DNA of 64,000 nt from Anammoximicrobium sp964486845. GTDB lineage: Bacteria > Planctomycetota > Planctomycetia > Pirellulales > Pirellulaceae. The DNA lies in NCBI GenBank assembly GCA_964486845.1, contig CAZAQY010000003.1, forward strand, positions 36,103 to 100,102, in the 5' to 3' direction. The notes under the pieces are model-generated. The model had not been told where the DNA came from. It did not search any database and saw only the letters and a program-made list of their open reading frames with translations. Each line of letters opens with the position of its first letter. Within the stretch, counting starts at the first letter, position 1. The translations under genes were made by a program, and so were the position numbers. Positions 31,201-35,540 of the stretch are shown here, in pieces.

Positions 31201-33060
31201 TCGGGGCCCCAAGGCGTCCGTGTCGTCGACGTGGATTCCGGTGCGGCGAACATCTCGGTGGTGCTGCAAGTCGTCAACGGCAAGTTGACCGTCGGAGGCA
31301 GCGTGCCGGTTGGGCTAAATGTCGCAGGCAGCGGGACCAGCAAACTGACCCTGGTCGGGCCGGTCGCTGCCATCGGCACCCTCTTGGCGGATCCTGGCGG
31401 CCTCAAGTACACCGGCAACTTGAACTACTTCGGCTCGGACACGCTCGTGGTCAGCGCCGACGACCGAGGCAACAGCGGCGAGGGCGGAACCAAGACCGCG
31501 ACGCAGTCCACGGCGATCAACGTGACGCCCGTGAACGACCCGCCGGTGGTCGCTAAGCCGGTGGCGGACTTCTCCGTGGACGAGGATTCGCCCGACACCT
31601 TGATCGAGTTGTTCCCCGGAGTATTTGCGGACCCGGACAATACTTCGTTGACGCTGACGGTCACGTACAACTCGGACCCCAGCCTGGTGGCTGCCACGAT
31701 TACCGGGACCCGGCTGACGTTGGACTACCAGCCGAACCAGGGCGGGCGTTCGTCCATCATCCGCGTGCGGGCGTCGGACGGTCTGGCCTTTGCCGAGGAC
31801 GAGTTTGTGGTCACCGTGAACCCACTGCCGGACCCGCCGTTCGTGGCCAATCCGGTCCCCGATCAAATCGTGCAACTAGGCAGCACGACTACGGTCACGG
31901 TCAATTTGTCGGGAGTCTTCGACGATTATGATCTGCCGAACGACGTCCTGACGCTGTCGTACAACAACAGCACCGACAACACCAACCCCACGCTGGTCAC
32001 CAGCGGCACGCTGATCGGGCAGACGCTGACGCTGCAGTTGGCGGCAGGGTGTTTTGGTCGGGCGGACATCACGGTGCGCGCAACCGATTCGACGGGGAAA
32101 TCCGCCAGCGATACGTTTGGGGTGATCGTCAACTCGCGGCCGACCGCCAACCACGACACGGCGACCACGAAAGAGGATGTGGCGGTGGCCATCTCCGTGC
32201 TGAACAACGACCGCGACGTCGACGGGGTCATCGATCCTTCCACCGTCACGATCGTGGCGGGCAGCGGCCCGGCCAACGGTCGAATCGTCTCGATCATCGG
32301 CGGGATAGTGACGTACGAACCGAACGCCAACTTTTGGGGCACCGACTCGTTCCAGTACACGGTCAACGACAACGACGGGTTCGTATCACAACCGGCGACG
32401 GTCACGATCACGGTCCAGGCAGTGCCGGACTACCAGAACCCGTTCCTGAACGCCGACGTGAACAAATCGGGCGCCGTGTCGCCGATCGATGCGCTGATCG
32501 CAATCAACTACATCAACGGGCCCACAGGCGGAGTCCTGCCGCCCGATCCCACGCCGCCGGCGACGCCGCAGTACTACTATGACGTCAACGGCGACGGAAA
32601 GTGCGACGCTGCGGATGTTCTGGCGATTGTCAACATCCTGAATGCGGCCGCGTCTGCGGGAGGCGAAGGCGAAGCTGCTGAGACGAGCGTCACCTCGCCG
32701 GCGGAACCGGTCCTGCCTGCCCATGCGGGCCTGTCGGCCGCATGGCTGGCCGTTCCCGACTACACGTTGCTGTCCCGAGCCGCGGGCGACGCCGACTTGG
32801 CGGTCTCCGCAATTCACCGCGAATCCTCCCTTGCCGCACGCCGCGACGAGTTCGTGCCTGCGGCGGCAGAAACACCGGTGGATGTCAACGAGTCCGGGCA
32901 GGACGCCTGGTTCCATCGCATCGGCTCGGAATCGTCGGAATTGATCGATGCCGCGTGGAACGCGGCCCTGGACGATTTCGCCGAGGAGGTGGATGGCGGG
33001 TTTGGTGAAGTCCTGCCGGCGGATGCCGTGCTGAGCGGCTTTCAAGCCGGAACACGGTGA
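10279..33060 (+). CDS. Giant modular surface protein (LEPR-XLL-like start, PPC, beta-helix, DGQTF repeats, GEVED, cadherin-like repeats, dockerin)
   Basis: One uninterrupted frame of 7593 codons. Residues 1-45 are basic and end in LEKLEERTLL, the planctomycete LEPR-XLL-type export motif. Next come Ig-like domains, a metzincin-like region without zinc ligands (about 530-650) and a PPC domain (about 690-830), then parallel beta-helix regions (about 970-1900). Further PPC domains start near 2000, 2235, 2455 and 3525. A choice-of-anchor L domain covers about 2965-3215. DGQTF...FEFD modules fill about 4150-5460, inside a split GEVED domain (about 4850 and 5470-5575). About fourteen cadherin/tandem-95-like repeats (openings such as NDPPVI, NDAPVI) cover about 5575-7385, followed by a type I dockerin with two calcium loops (DVNKSGAVSPIDAL, DVNGDGKCDAADVL; about 7390-7458) and an acidic tail. 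Likely exported, calcium-stabilised adhesin or envelope protein. No catalytic domain is intact. Confidence 0.93.
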   Translation: MANRTFGGSSRGSWKQGEQTRTKRKRAAKRGLLLEKLEERTLLTVVGPRLSGIQPTDGELLPLDGSGIRNIAPRDLTFRFDENQQIDPNTLGGIRIIRSGLDGDFSNGFVEVTPGYIGVGEAPDLNQVIVRFQENLPDDLYRIELYGIDDTLQQISALRNTRGEAFGDLTDDGVDNGTNLVVGFKLELAPQVLAVVPQPLMRVPDPANPANSILQQARDQIVVYFNDDDLFVEDDATGKPTQRSAENPSFYRLIYTWDTVENTDDITFFPAAVDYNPATDSATLTFAGDLDTLPIPAGHPNAGNPIGPGTWRLRVGTDEALPLPPLTRQPTIQSTTDFGTGGAVSVSFNATGDFGKAVALSFSEASLGIGVGPEIAVAGNAIQVVLNTDGSGTTADALAAALNADPAARKLIATSVRGVGTTPVIGSGVRSLRVVGLGSSFDTAYDLGQLGTQSLLIPSTIDPQPFALDLPGGHDEPGHRDIPTEVGSGFEQHINPNFGADVQDGVTTIPYNFRQVYGYDAQGNALSNLITEKQKTRVREAVETWAKYIGVQFLETAGQGLTFVTGDPRALDPNDPNVLNHALNVAAGDDYDFIVRIDPTYANGMIILDSARQWNSDFGGDWFQRVMVGLGAMLGLQRANDLPVTNLMAFDSAEPFVNFSGDGFGSAATSFFGSRPSEPVFPGNADIIHGQYIHRPDSNDIDLYRFTIDLNDQQLDEKKKGVFTAESFAERLANSSELDTVLSLYREVAIRDENGAVIGYERELISRNDNYYSSDSYISLELASGTYYLAVTASGNTDFDPVIEDTGYGGTTQGKYELRLNFRSQVDDDNTISDLDRSDENRPGTRLDGDADGVPGGVFNFWFQTRPLDRVLRVTGDGNTYVDGQTVTIEDAFGNVRRFEFDRNGSLLNPSATRIPFTTGIVPTTAIDMANQLYNAINSSGLAVTATQNGTAITLKEERVTLLSSTTVGVELAGKTIFVDKTSGTNLRGTLAKPFDSIATAFGAAAPGDIVRIVGNGGFDGDRATLGDNFAYEIGFGASGGPATLPDGSSMSVPHGVTAMIDAGAVFKLRRARIGVGSSSASVDRSGGALQVLGTPRESVYFTSWLDESMGRDTYPPTTTPSSGDWGGILFKADLDNADARFNYEREGIFLNYISHADIRYGGGQVRIDTVDQVVNPIQMIDMRPTIAFNRITYSADAAMSADPDSFEETNFLAPAYQLVNQFTPDYERIGPEIHGNVLLQNSINGLFVRIDTPAGTELRSLTVSARFDDTDIVHVLAENLKIQGKAGGALLEQSRPPVDLVTLAARVGGSLTAGSYTYKLVFVDENGFEGRPSEATASVTLTSGNGTVQLNSLPPVSGNFVSRRLYRSQSGGAGPYNLIAQLDATHTTYTDRGVVPPSLTLSLLNGDPPSVRSVSLVQQEVAPALPGLAPGSYTYRVVNVDDATGETSPASDATVAVTVTAPSAPLNVRVVALAGLPAAEAGHTQRIYRSSVGGGGTYVLVGEIPSGVTVFTDGGTDFVDADGELVTLDLRLTGVVRARPDGRLKIDPGTVVKLEGARIEITFGAQLIAEGLDGKEVIFTSKLDDRYGAGGTFDTNKDDGPNEARPSAGDWGGIYAGYLSHLSLDHAYIAFGGGNDNKIEGTFKGFNVIEVHQAEARIANSVIEYNAPGTGGQGSAYRYGRGINDGATMFIRGARPVIINNVIRNNQDVAVSINLDSFTGELVSDPGRTTGAIDRLTLYQDNRGPLVRGNRLANNGNQYDSNGNLIPDNNGNVLASWVGTNGMEIRTAAISNNGTAVDTTDDYLRTVGITLSTESVWDDTDIVHILYDEVRVSNLHVYGGLRLRSSPNESLVVKMYGVGAVNDTYNQNPTLGAGFTATGQLLETEDRIGGSVYVLGQPGFPVVLTSIHDDTVGAGVQPDGRAQTDTNNNGIRSTPQAGDWRSLRLDQNSNDRNVEIVLELEAPEATAPGLNGIPARAQFLGALAPGEYGGDDNLRLGFEIDGFLNARNDIDYYSFTAAAGTEIWFDVDRSRYGLDTVVELLDANGVVIARSDNSQDETGDRGLLYQTDAIPSGDVNPLQKLNDSYQPHHASGLPKDIWGTNPLDAGMRVVLPGAQGERSPYLFRIRSSNLAAGDDAAQLQDPNRIGGGLTSGVYRFQVRMRELDEVPGSTVRYADIRYAQNGVELIGLPGHSPLLGEAAEDEGVDAAAASNNSFGIAPGTPGSRPQELGNLFQSDQATLSVAGSLSSSLDVDFYTFDVRYDAISNPSAAHGSLVLDLDYADGLNRANTTVTVFNSSGVPILIARDSNIAEDRPAPVVDPLDQSGMYDLSRGTVGEFDPFLGPVELPQGRYYVAVTSDRMLPSVLNDRLNNPEVRLEPVNSVIRIAEDRIGSYGGSTAVSPVVPVLLDPTFDGTTLSPTNLWHVSNLEATTSGHGLTAAFDGSRVNAPSAGRVTEQEPNDTLPSAQSLEGYIWSLNSHPDIGDAFGNTSTVYPHLTITATGNESFDYYSFVVSSTPARGIFDIDYGATGSPLTDLDSQIFLYDSAGNLLDSNNDAAVALGAGGSTSTLDSFLAYTFDRPGTYIIGVAASPSNGMPGGIVGTPVGAGDTYTLQVSIENHAAVTTAAQGGSTFYFGREATGSYGLGGGSVANGSLVSNAFSLKNFSAQDLPVLYFNYRLNADTGDYFRAYVQRRGGTEQLVASSNPVDVTGAVIELTNDDVWRQARVSLATFAGQDLLKLRFEFRAADATVPAWLTGVHIDDVIIGFAERGEMITEAPANATFGSRPNYNTTGRVLTGQYQLEMRRATDYGTSVEARLGFGSFTVPALILNEAYDTNDRQAQQMTIVVPAGSSLGDGQTFRLGDGSGDLTFEFDLVTDGVIQPGNVRVPFRATDADYVVAAAIRDAINSSSVQSQLDLQAALSDGAKQGSGGRSNRIDLFGNAVGDDFAIQPASRVLRVEKSGATNATVFGNLLRDKILGTGFTPTAGATFVGGVDATDGTFASAGLFTGGLSSIGMESGIVLATGKATVAGGPNTSNASSGDASRTGDADLDNEFFPLEPAARKTKDATSLQFPLRADFSGTAYFNFVFASEEYNELVGTSSQADVLAVFVRDLTAGGPARNVALIPGTTTPVSRATVNGGNPFGAGGTNPLLYNNNDMREGGAYLREFGYDGFTDVFTAQFSVVAGHEYQIKFAIADAGDRLVDSAVFIEAGTLGNVNPAPAPVGLVAILHDGSGDSNHFRQQGQMLIHSNTITNSADFGIVADAGERDVDPNENLPLAQPHMGPVRNLLEPNNYASTGAQGGFAPGATIVNNTIYGEGLGGIHFSGNLRPYELIPRDNAGGDLVCDGDAFAVTVGRTTVEFEFEDLSNHSEQGACPSNPSHGDGWTPGRVPIYYAMVSDTAGPYPASTQQQLARAIADAITESILVTNGTTLVAEANVASARRLGGAAGFGSFDAAYVDHARDVEVLAGDRNHNPFASARVVAISQAAQPFGRIVNNTIVGNDGNASFFPDDPAVEPNDTIFNAIDTRQGRQASPDVYRANNVTLGDAVTFPQNPEWDVDVYQFQMDVGDQVQISVTGNEFTPVLRLFNARGEEFVDDGSRTARGAPRYTVNGNQVTIEFYIAEPPTARAGYNYAREGGTYFVAVSGPGNTTYSPLSLGGRQSPTDQGTYDIRVDVLAPRTWVIDTQPLFGSSATWEFTDVDGNTETRTYNGTSDNRANTAVMAYEVKQLINSLVRSRLLSGVSAEDYGGPEYVDGIGLTPYPSNPRRQWPQQHQGEGRRYVVIRGAAKVVQLSGPANVLSPTVGQSNTGNNVDSQLLRETGILISEEATPTLLNNVISNTRNAVIETENQPSSHQATGPSPRTAVVGAQIFQHSASINGSQAAAQMGNWRVSTGSTPYPGSMINPEEQTTARADTADFNLPLSNTAPLFVNGADGNFFPATLAASIDSSVDSLEDRPAFITIKAAMGISNSPILAPERDATGQLRIDDPNVSTPQGQGGNVFKDRGSLDRSDFVGPAAVLLNPRDNDAEGNDIDPTDTVVQLTGGSYDSFLIQIVDGFESADPYPGVGVNDATVLGPNGPESRLPGAAVTVFADGVFLEEGIDYTFRYDATSNIIRLSPTSGVWEDDKVYIIRLNNRDRYVINAPDGTQARDGDKFRITADDGVSVTFEYDSGYTIQVPYSLAIQVPAGGVADGQRFVVRNANDPGNPAATFELDLNGYTLPDSIAVPFELGDTPSQIADAIVAALTGVDAQAAELQLAAKNAGGGLVHLGAPERYTLNTELSSLSQPATIMSLAVPAVSAFDLSADVYDGQTFTITHTSAAGPSTTVTFEFDTDAIPNVVPPNTPIPVSIGALPDQVADEIVTVLSASPLAGLLAGLQHVGGGLIHIHEGDEVSIDSGSSKLLDGYVSRPLPDDPVNPQVFVVSFDDDADAATPPIQASFELDREGTTQPGNVVIPFDYGDTHQEIGQKIAQAVAMQLPLELTGSKHLENGVVFFGGTVRHEVDLSNSPGLVLLSRPDVTPATRLILPAPLTITVDPQGGAAILDGEYFQITDTSLPPANQVFQFEFNSVGGADNPNTNQLIPFGVLDTADMIAQAIVDAIEASGLVLQPIAMPGGIVTLTGANSSHSLTTVNAPHLTQSGGRLADGETFSITFNGVTRTFEYDVNGRLTSSANLPILFRPDSTNDQIGASTVAAIKSQPLLNLPNVRYAMGQGIIEFNDTSRHITVLPADAIPPDNSLRLDGIPGGAARLPFEPWSQFTGLMFADLIVDAINASPLTNVTASLRGGNTLFVDFLTAANKPVDFVSGLANITGISNYFLRAIQDLPGNFLKSNQYTGETRFTILLPGADLDFGDARVANRPSQYPTLFEEDGARHVVTPGWYLGNRVDGELQAQIVPAGFGDDLDHLVDLRDSTLELAGSAPLTVQLPNVANPDTALDTRYFDLTANAATTRFVFDRGRDGTFDPLRDDTGVAAVRAVEYDAGATLPRIAEALVAAVETANLGLHPVHLGAGAVFLGGTQLHQIESTSAYVAVAGQPTYQITAAAGYQIQDGETLTISDGQDVVPWVFEFDLDGTVAAGNFIISILPGDDAVAVAQKIAAAVSAAERLRYPLPVPPAPLEYYSPAVDLTELGDGALHVRGALSHEIAFQNSTMTYGGQTPLTLTVPPAGLGFRLTPGLTILVRRTAGGGVADGQTFTLGDAVKTVVFEFETGAGLTHPGARPVAVNALSSAAEVAESIRAAVQLAVDEGAISGLAPAVDASTDPTYVLIDLRAGIEHRLDASASGLLQRTAVRDGQTFQVNDGSSTVIFEFDFNGTAGGVPVPVQLSFSANDIANAMVAAVQQSLADPGGLSDSAGLVPKNLGAGNVQIGGPGWVAPGSTPALGSFGSAGGVLDGHTFHLIDSLGVRRFEFDANGQAIQGNITIPFQVTSTASEIAASTVAAIRASGYGVNVVHLGGGVIAMDGDDEDGVRFDRVLTPGATVPVTVIASQDGYLDGWLDLNGDGDWNDQYEQVFKKVAVRAGANQLTIWIPPATGPGVTYARFRFGSEGGLAPTGLAIDGEVEDYRVEIISNDPPAIVAPNQLSTQEDLRLPVSGLQIADPDAAGATIEVTLSVIHGQLDVPTIYLPGGIAGNSSNRVVLTGTLAQVNSTLAGLTYLNAPDYNGTDRLTIVADDRGNSGTGGPQQDVKLVPISIVAMNDPPVINVPGTLAATEDETLAIAGITVADVDLDKTPSTGAGSGQITVLITAERGTLDVDESAAVGVTVTGDRTSAVTLQGDLVGVNAILAAGVDYLGLPDLNGNDVITVSADDLGNWPPPAQTASTSFTVAVAAVNDAPVITAPATVAADEDTELPLSGFNLVDVDSEATPVTVVLTVTGRNDGLFPNGVLTIKQVAGGVNPLTQVAGNGTSAVTVTAAVAEIAATLSDPNGWSYTPPPNFAGNTASPRFEILTVAADDGGASGSGGAKSDVRQVTVYVSEVNDPPVVTVPLAPAVVDEDGILNIRSLGKIEVTDADAGNAVISVQLSALRGTITVDTTVPGGPLITGNGTSLVGLSGTLTAINQLLDSFVNYQGLLNVNSTHGLEVLTILANDLGNTGGPAATGTGRITITVNPINDAPQISLPGTAPSVAEDTDLRIPAISISDPDVTEAGADGVITVTLTVSPIAPNTQAGTLTVNAAVVPSLTVTGSPGTNVEVRGPLADINTMLAHPNGLKYRGAENASGKVLFSITANDQGKSPATPAPPNGPKTTTATMTITVVPVNDAPVITVPASPQSAVEDQPRLIMGISLADVDLAETTSDPAGTGNGQLTVTLSAGRGTIDLSDIVPPGVTVANDGSQSVIVSGLLADVNTLLGAGITYQGLPYLNGNDTITVTANDLGNWPPPARVSTASFVVAVAPVNNPPVISAPGEQLVNEDSPHTFPSITVTDVDVADGTNQLKVDLRVSHGTLTLDLTVPGGLRPADVTGNGTSRITIDKVSPGKINATLSALSGLTYRPAVDYNGPDALTIVADDKGNTGGAVTPTTVAVPIAIAAVNDAPQLPWSAPPGVAPAPLTSEDMPVYIKWPANAVVDADASELPGDGKLMVTLSASHGTLTVSTSFGLRSGDFNGSNSGGTVEFTAPLAAINATLSAATGVQYAPNLNYNGKDTVVVTVNDRGNTDAGLMNPLTARGTVTVTVVAVNDPPVITVPATSVTVAEDTDLPLQVQVTDVDAAEGTGELQMTLQVFRGALTVDTAVSGGVGAGGVTGNGTTAVSLVGTQQQLNATFAAGGVVYRGNLNYFTTNPGDEILLIHARDEANGVDNKTVTITINPINDAPTININPPAQIIEDTPVALQIAVNDAEMNVPIGANVIWTLTLHADLGTFTVLPGVAGGVPAWGIAGSGSGHVVLTGTGRQIQTTLAAPNAVGFQGVKDFAGTDILSVTILDPGPTAAPDDDQISSATLTYTISGVNDAPEIALPAGLTTPEDVPLPLSGPQGVRVVDVDSGAANISVVLQVVNGKLTVGGSVPVGLNVAGSGTSKLTLVGPVAAIGTLLADPGGLKYTGNLNYFGSDTLVVSADDRGNSGEGGTKTATQSTAINVTPVNDPPVVAKPVADFSVDEDSPDTLIELFPGVFADPDNTSLTLTVTYNSDPSLVAATITGTRLTLDYQPNQGGRSSIIRVRASDGLAFAEDEFVVTVNPLPDPPFVANPVPDQIVQLGSTTTVTVNLSGVFDDYDLPNDVLTLSYNNSTDNTNPTLVTSGTLIGQTLTLQLAAGCFGRADITVRATDSTGKSASDTFGVIVNSRPTANHDTATTKEDVAVAISVLNNDRDVDGVIDPSTVTIVAGSGPANGRIVSIIGGIVTYEPNANFWGTDSFQYTVNDNDGFVSQPATVTITVQAVPDYQNPFLNADVNKSGAVSPIDALIAINYINGPTGGVLPPDPTPPATPQYYYDVNGDGKCDAADVLAIVNILNAAASAGGEGEAAETSVTSPAEPVLPAHAGLSAAWLAVPDYTLLSRAAGDADLAVSAIHRESSLAARRDEFVPAAAETPVDVNESGQDAWFHRIGSESSELIDAAWNAALDDFAEEVDGGFGEVLPADAVLSGFQAGTR

Positions 33061-33095
33061 ACGGCGAGAAGCGGCGGACGGGCGAGCGAATGAAG

Positions 33096-33125
33096 AAGCC
33101 CGGCTTTTCCGAAAAAGCCGGGCTT
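33096..33125. terminator. Convergent hairpin terminator after the giant gene
   Basis: AAGCCCGGCTTTT pairs with AAAAGCCGGGCTT around a CCGA loop. It lies 36 bases past the stop of the giant gene and 30 bases past the stop of the minus-strand ndk-like gene, so it can serve both. The same AAGCCCGGCTT stem recurs at 62685-62717 and, imperfectly, at 37415-37447. Confidence 0.7.
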
Positions 33126-33155
33126 CCTTCTTGAAGTTTCTTCATCCGCGGGGCC

Positions 33156-33887
33156 TCAGCTCTCTTCGTTGATCAAGTACTTGGCCGCCACGGTCTCCAG
33201 GGGACAGGGTGCCGGCAATCCACGGGCCAAAAGTCGCAGGGTGTCGAGGTCCGAACGCCAAGCTACCTTGCCGGGCGCCAGCAGAAACATGCTGCCCGGT
33301 TCATGGGTGGTCAGGAGCTTGCCGTCGCGAAAGTAGTAATGAGCATCGCTGGCCTGAACGGGGTAAGCTCGCATGGCCGGCGGAATGTCGTTGGGGCGGA
33401 ACCAGAGTTTGATCTCCCGCTCCGCTTCCGGGACGGTTGCGGAAGCATGGATCAGGTTGTCCATGCGCTCACCGACGACGTTCCCCGCAGCGTCTTTGAC
33501 GGGGACGATCGTGCCGAGGGCGCGGATGCAGCCGGGTCTTTTTTCTCTAGCCACGTGCGGATTGGTGGGGCCGACGATATCGCGGATTTTTTGCACGGCG
33601 TCCGGGCCGCGATAGACAAACGCAATGACCCTCCGCTTCTGCGGCTCATCCGGATAATGAGCCAGTCCCATGATATAGTCCAGCAACGGCGGATAGAACA
33701 CCCTGCCGCGGTGTTCGGCGTAGTGTTCCTCCGCGAGCATCTGATGGACGTTCACGATCTTGGCCGCGGCAAAGCGCAGGCCGCTGTGAAACTCCGACAG
33801 GATGGAGAGAACGTAGCCCGTCAGGGAGTTCTTCAAGGCGTCCGGCTTGATTAGCACCAACGTCTGTTCCTGGGTTTTGTCTTCCAT
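33156..33887 (-). CDS. ndk: Nucleoside diphosphate kinase, long form
   Basis: This enzyme moves the gamma-phosphate from an NTP to an NDP through a phospho-histidine. The N-terminus has TLVLIKPDALKN, the central part AEEHYAEHRGR and IVGPTNP, and the active-site His sits in NLIHASATVPEAEREIKLWF. At 243 residues it is about 100 longer than usual. There are insertions after GLAHYP and between CIRALG and MDNLIH, and a C-terminal extension of about 80 residues (from FRPNDIPPAMRAY). The usual His-Gly-Ser-Asp is His-Ala-Ser-Ala here. GAGGAGA before the ATG is a good ribosome site. It follows pgk by 23 bases on the same strand and is probably cotranscribed. Confidence 0.8.
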   Translation of the reverse strand: MEDKTQEQTLVLIKPDALKNSLTGYVLSILSEFHSGLRFAAAKIVNVHQMLAEEHYAEHRGRVFYPPLLDYIMGLAHYPDEPQKRRVIAFVYRGPDAVQKIRDIVGPTNPHVAREKRPGCIRALGTIVPVKDAAGNVVGERMDNLIHASATVPEAEREIKLWFRPNDIPPAMRAYPVQASDAHYYFRDGKLLTTHEPGSMFLLAPGKVAWRSDLDTLRLLARGLPAPCPLETVAAKYLINEES

Positions 33888-33910
33888 GTGCGGTCTCCTC
33901 TCAGGGGCGG

Positions 33911-35095
33911 CTATTTCTCGTCCAGCAACTCAACAGCGGCGAACTTCTTGCCTTCGAGCATTTCCAGACTGGCGCCGCCGCCGGTGCTGACGTGCGAAAC
34001 CTTGCCTGCAAAGCCCAGTTGCTCGACGGCCGCCGCGCTGTCGCCGCCGCCGATGATACTGGTGGCACCGCTGTCGGCGATCGCCTTGGCAACGGCTTTC
34101 GTCCCGGCGTCGAAGGGTGGCATTTCGAAGACTCCCATCGGTCCGTTCCAGACAATCGTCTTCGCGCCTTGGATCCGCTGTGCGTACAACTCCGCCGTCT
34201 GGGGACCAATGTCCAAGCCCAGATAACCAGTGGGGATCTGCCCGGCGGGGGTGATCTGTTTGTTGCAGTCGGCGGCGAGCCGGTCGCCGCAATGGTCGTC
34301 GACCGGCAGCACGAGCTTGGCCCCGCCCGCGGCGATCAATTGCTTGGCCAGGTCAAGTTTATCCTTTTCGACGAGGCTGTTTCCCACTTGGCCGCCCTGT
34401 GCCAAGGAGAACGTATAGGCCATCGCGCCGCCGATCAGCACCTGGTCGCAGATGGTGAGCAGGTTCTTGATGACGTTGATTTTGTCCGAGACTTTGGCGC
34501 CGCCCAGAATGGCGACGAACGGGCGTTTCGGGGCGGCGATCGCCTCGCTCAAGTATTGAATCTCCTTCTCCACCAGGAAGCCCACAACTCTGGGCTTGCC
34601 GCCCATGGCTTGGGGCACCGCCACCATCGACGCGTCCGTCCGATGGCACGTTCCAAACGCATCGTTGCAGTAGATGTCGGCCATGTCGGCCAAGGCTCGG
34701 GCAAACGCGGCATCCCCTTTCTTCTCGCCGGGGTAAAACCGCAGGTTCTCCAGCACCAGGACCTCGCCCGCACCGAGAGCGGCGGCCTTGGCCCGCGCGT
34801 CTTCGCCAATCACGTCGTTGGCGAAATGCACCGGCTTGCCCAGCAGTTCGGCCAGTTTGTCGGCGGCGGGCTTCACGCTGTACTTGGGGTCCGGCGCGTC
34901 TTTCGGACGTCCCAAGTGACTCATCAGGATCAGCCGCCCGCCACGGTCGATCACGGAGCGAATGGACGGCAGGGCCAAGCGGACCCGCCGATCATCGGTG
35001 ACCCGTCGTTGGTCGTCCAAGGGGACATTGAAATCGACTCGCATCAAAACCGTCTTACCAGAGACGGAGACGTCCTGGATCGTTTTCTTAGCCAT
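33911..35095 (-). CDS. pgk: Phosphoglycerate kinase
   Basis: 394 residues, the normal bacterial length. The enzyme interconverts 1,3-bisphosphoglycerate plus ADP with 3-phosphoglycerate plus ATP in glycolysis. Family motifs are in order: VLMRVDFNVPLD, the substrate-binding LMSHLGRPK, LENLRFYPGE, NDAFGTCHR, AILGGAKVSDKI, the hinge region IVWNGPMGVFE, and the C-terminal GGGDSAAAVE and STGGGASLE. AAGGGAG lies eight bases before the ATG at 35095. An in-frame upstream extension has no similarity and would read through the ribosome site. Confidence 0.97.
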   Translation of the reverse strand: MAKKTIQDVSVSGKTVLMRVDFNVPLDDQRRVTDDRRVRLALPSIRSVIDRGGRLILMSHLGRPKDAPDPKYSVKPAADKLAELLGKPVHFANDVIGEDARAKAAALGAGEVLVLENLRFYPGEKKGDAAFARALADMADIYCNDAFGTCHRTDASMVAVPQAMGGKPRVVGFLVEKEIQYLSEAIAAPKRPFVAILGGAKVSDKINVIKNLLTICDQVLIGGAMAYTFSLAQGGQVGNSLVEKDKLDLAKQLIAAGGAKLVLPVDDHCGDRLAADCNKQITPAGQIPTGYLGLDIGPQTAELYAQRIQGAKTIVWNGPMGVFEMPPFDAGTKAVAKAIADSGATSIIGGGDSAAAVEQLGFAGKVSHVSTGGGASLEMLEGKKFAAVELLDEK

Positions 35096-35166
35096 ACAAA
35101 CTCCCTTCCTGACGAAGTGCAAATGGTTGAGCCGGCCCTTGCCTCGCGGGTCTCCGGAAAGCGACA

Positions 35167-35195
35167 ATTACAAAGACTTTCGGGCGGCGACGCAA
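35167..35195 (-). promoter_or_regulatory. Candidate sigma-70-type promoter for pgk-ndk
   Basis: On the minus strand TTGCGT (35190-35195) is followed after 17 bases by TGTAAT (35167-35172). It lies about 70 bases before the pgk start codon. Confidence 0.4.
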
Positions 35196-35300
35196 GACCC
35201 CCTAATGTCGGGGGCATTGCAATTACACGAAAATGGTACCCGAAAGCGGTCTTGACGGGGTTCCAAGCCCGCTTTTTCCCGGTCCGGGCTGCCGCATGGC

Positions 35301-35329
35301 TTGTCGCGGTCCAACGCGATTGCTAGATT
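35301..35329 (+). promoter_or_regulatory. Candidate sigma-70-type promoter for korAB
   Basis: TTGTCG, 17 bases, then TAGATT. The same -10 hexamer and spacing occur upstream of rplM. The start codon of korA is 211 bases downstream, which would leave a long leader. Confidence 0.4.
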
Positions 35330-35540
35330 TGTTCAGGCTCGGAGAAGTACGGATCGAGCGAGTGATGCCCCGCTTGGCGCAACGCCCCGTCCGCGATCTA
35401 CCCGTTGCCGCCTCCGCGGGACGAAACGGCGAAGGACTGCGAAGGTGCCCAAGGAAGTCACGACTGCCGCGGTTTGCGGTCCGCATTACCGTGGTTCAAA
35501 ACCTCTCTCGTTATTTTCTTGATCCAAGCAGAATTGCCCC

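Larger units (their letters stand above)
35096..35540. other. Divergent promoter region between pgk and korA
   Basis: 445 bases with no gene. It holds a plausible promoter for each side (35167-35195 minus, 35301-35329 plus), a C/G-rich palindrome CCCCC-TAATGTC-GGGGG at about 35199-35214, and CAATTACA twice (near 35165 and 35220). Confidence 0.5.
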
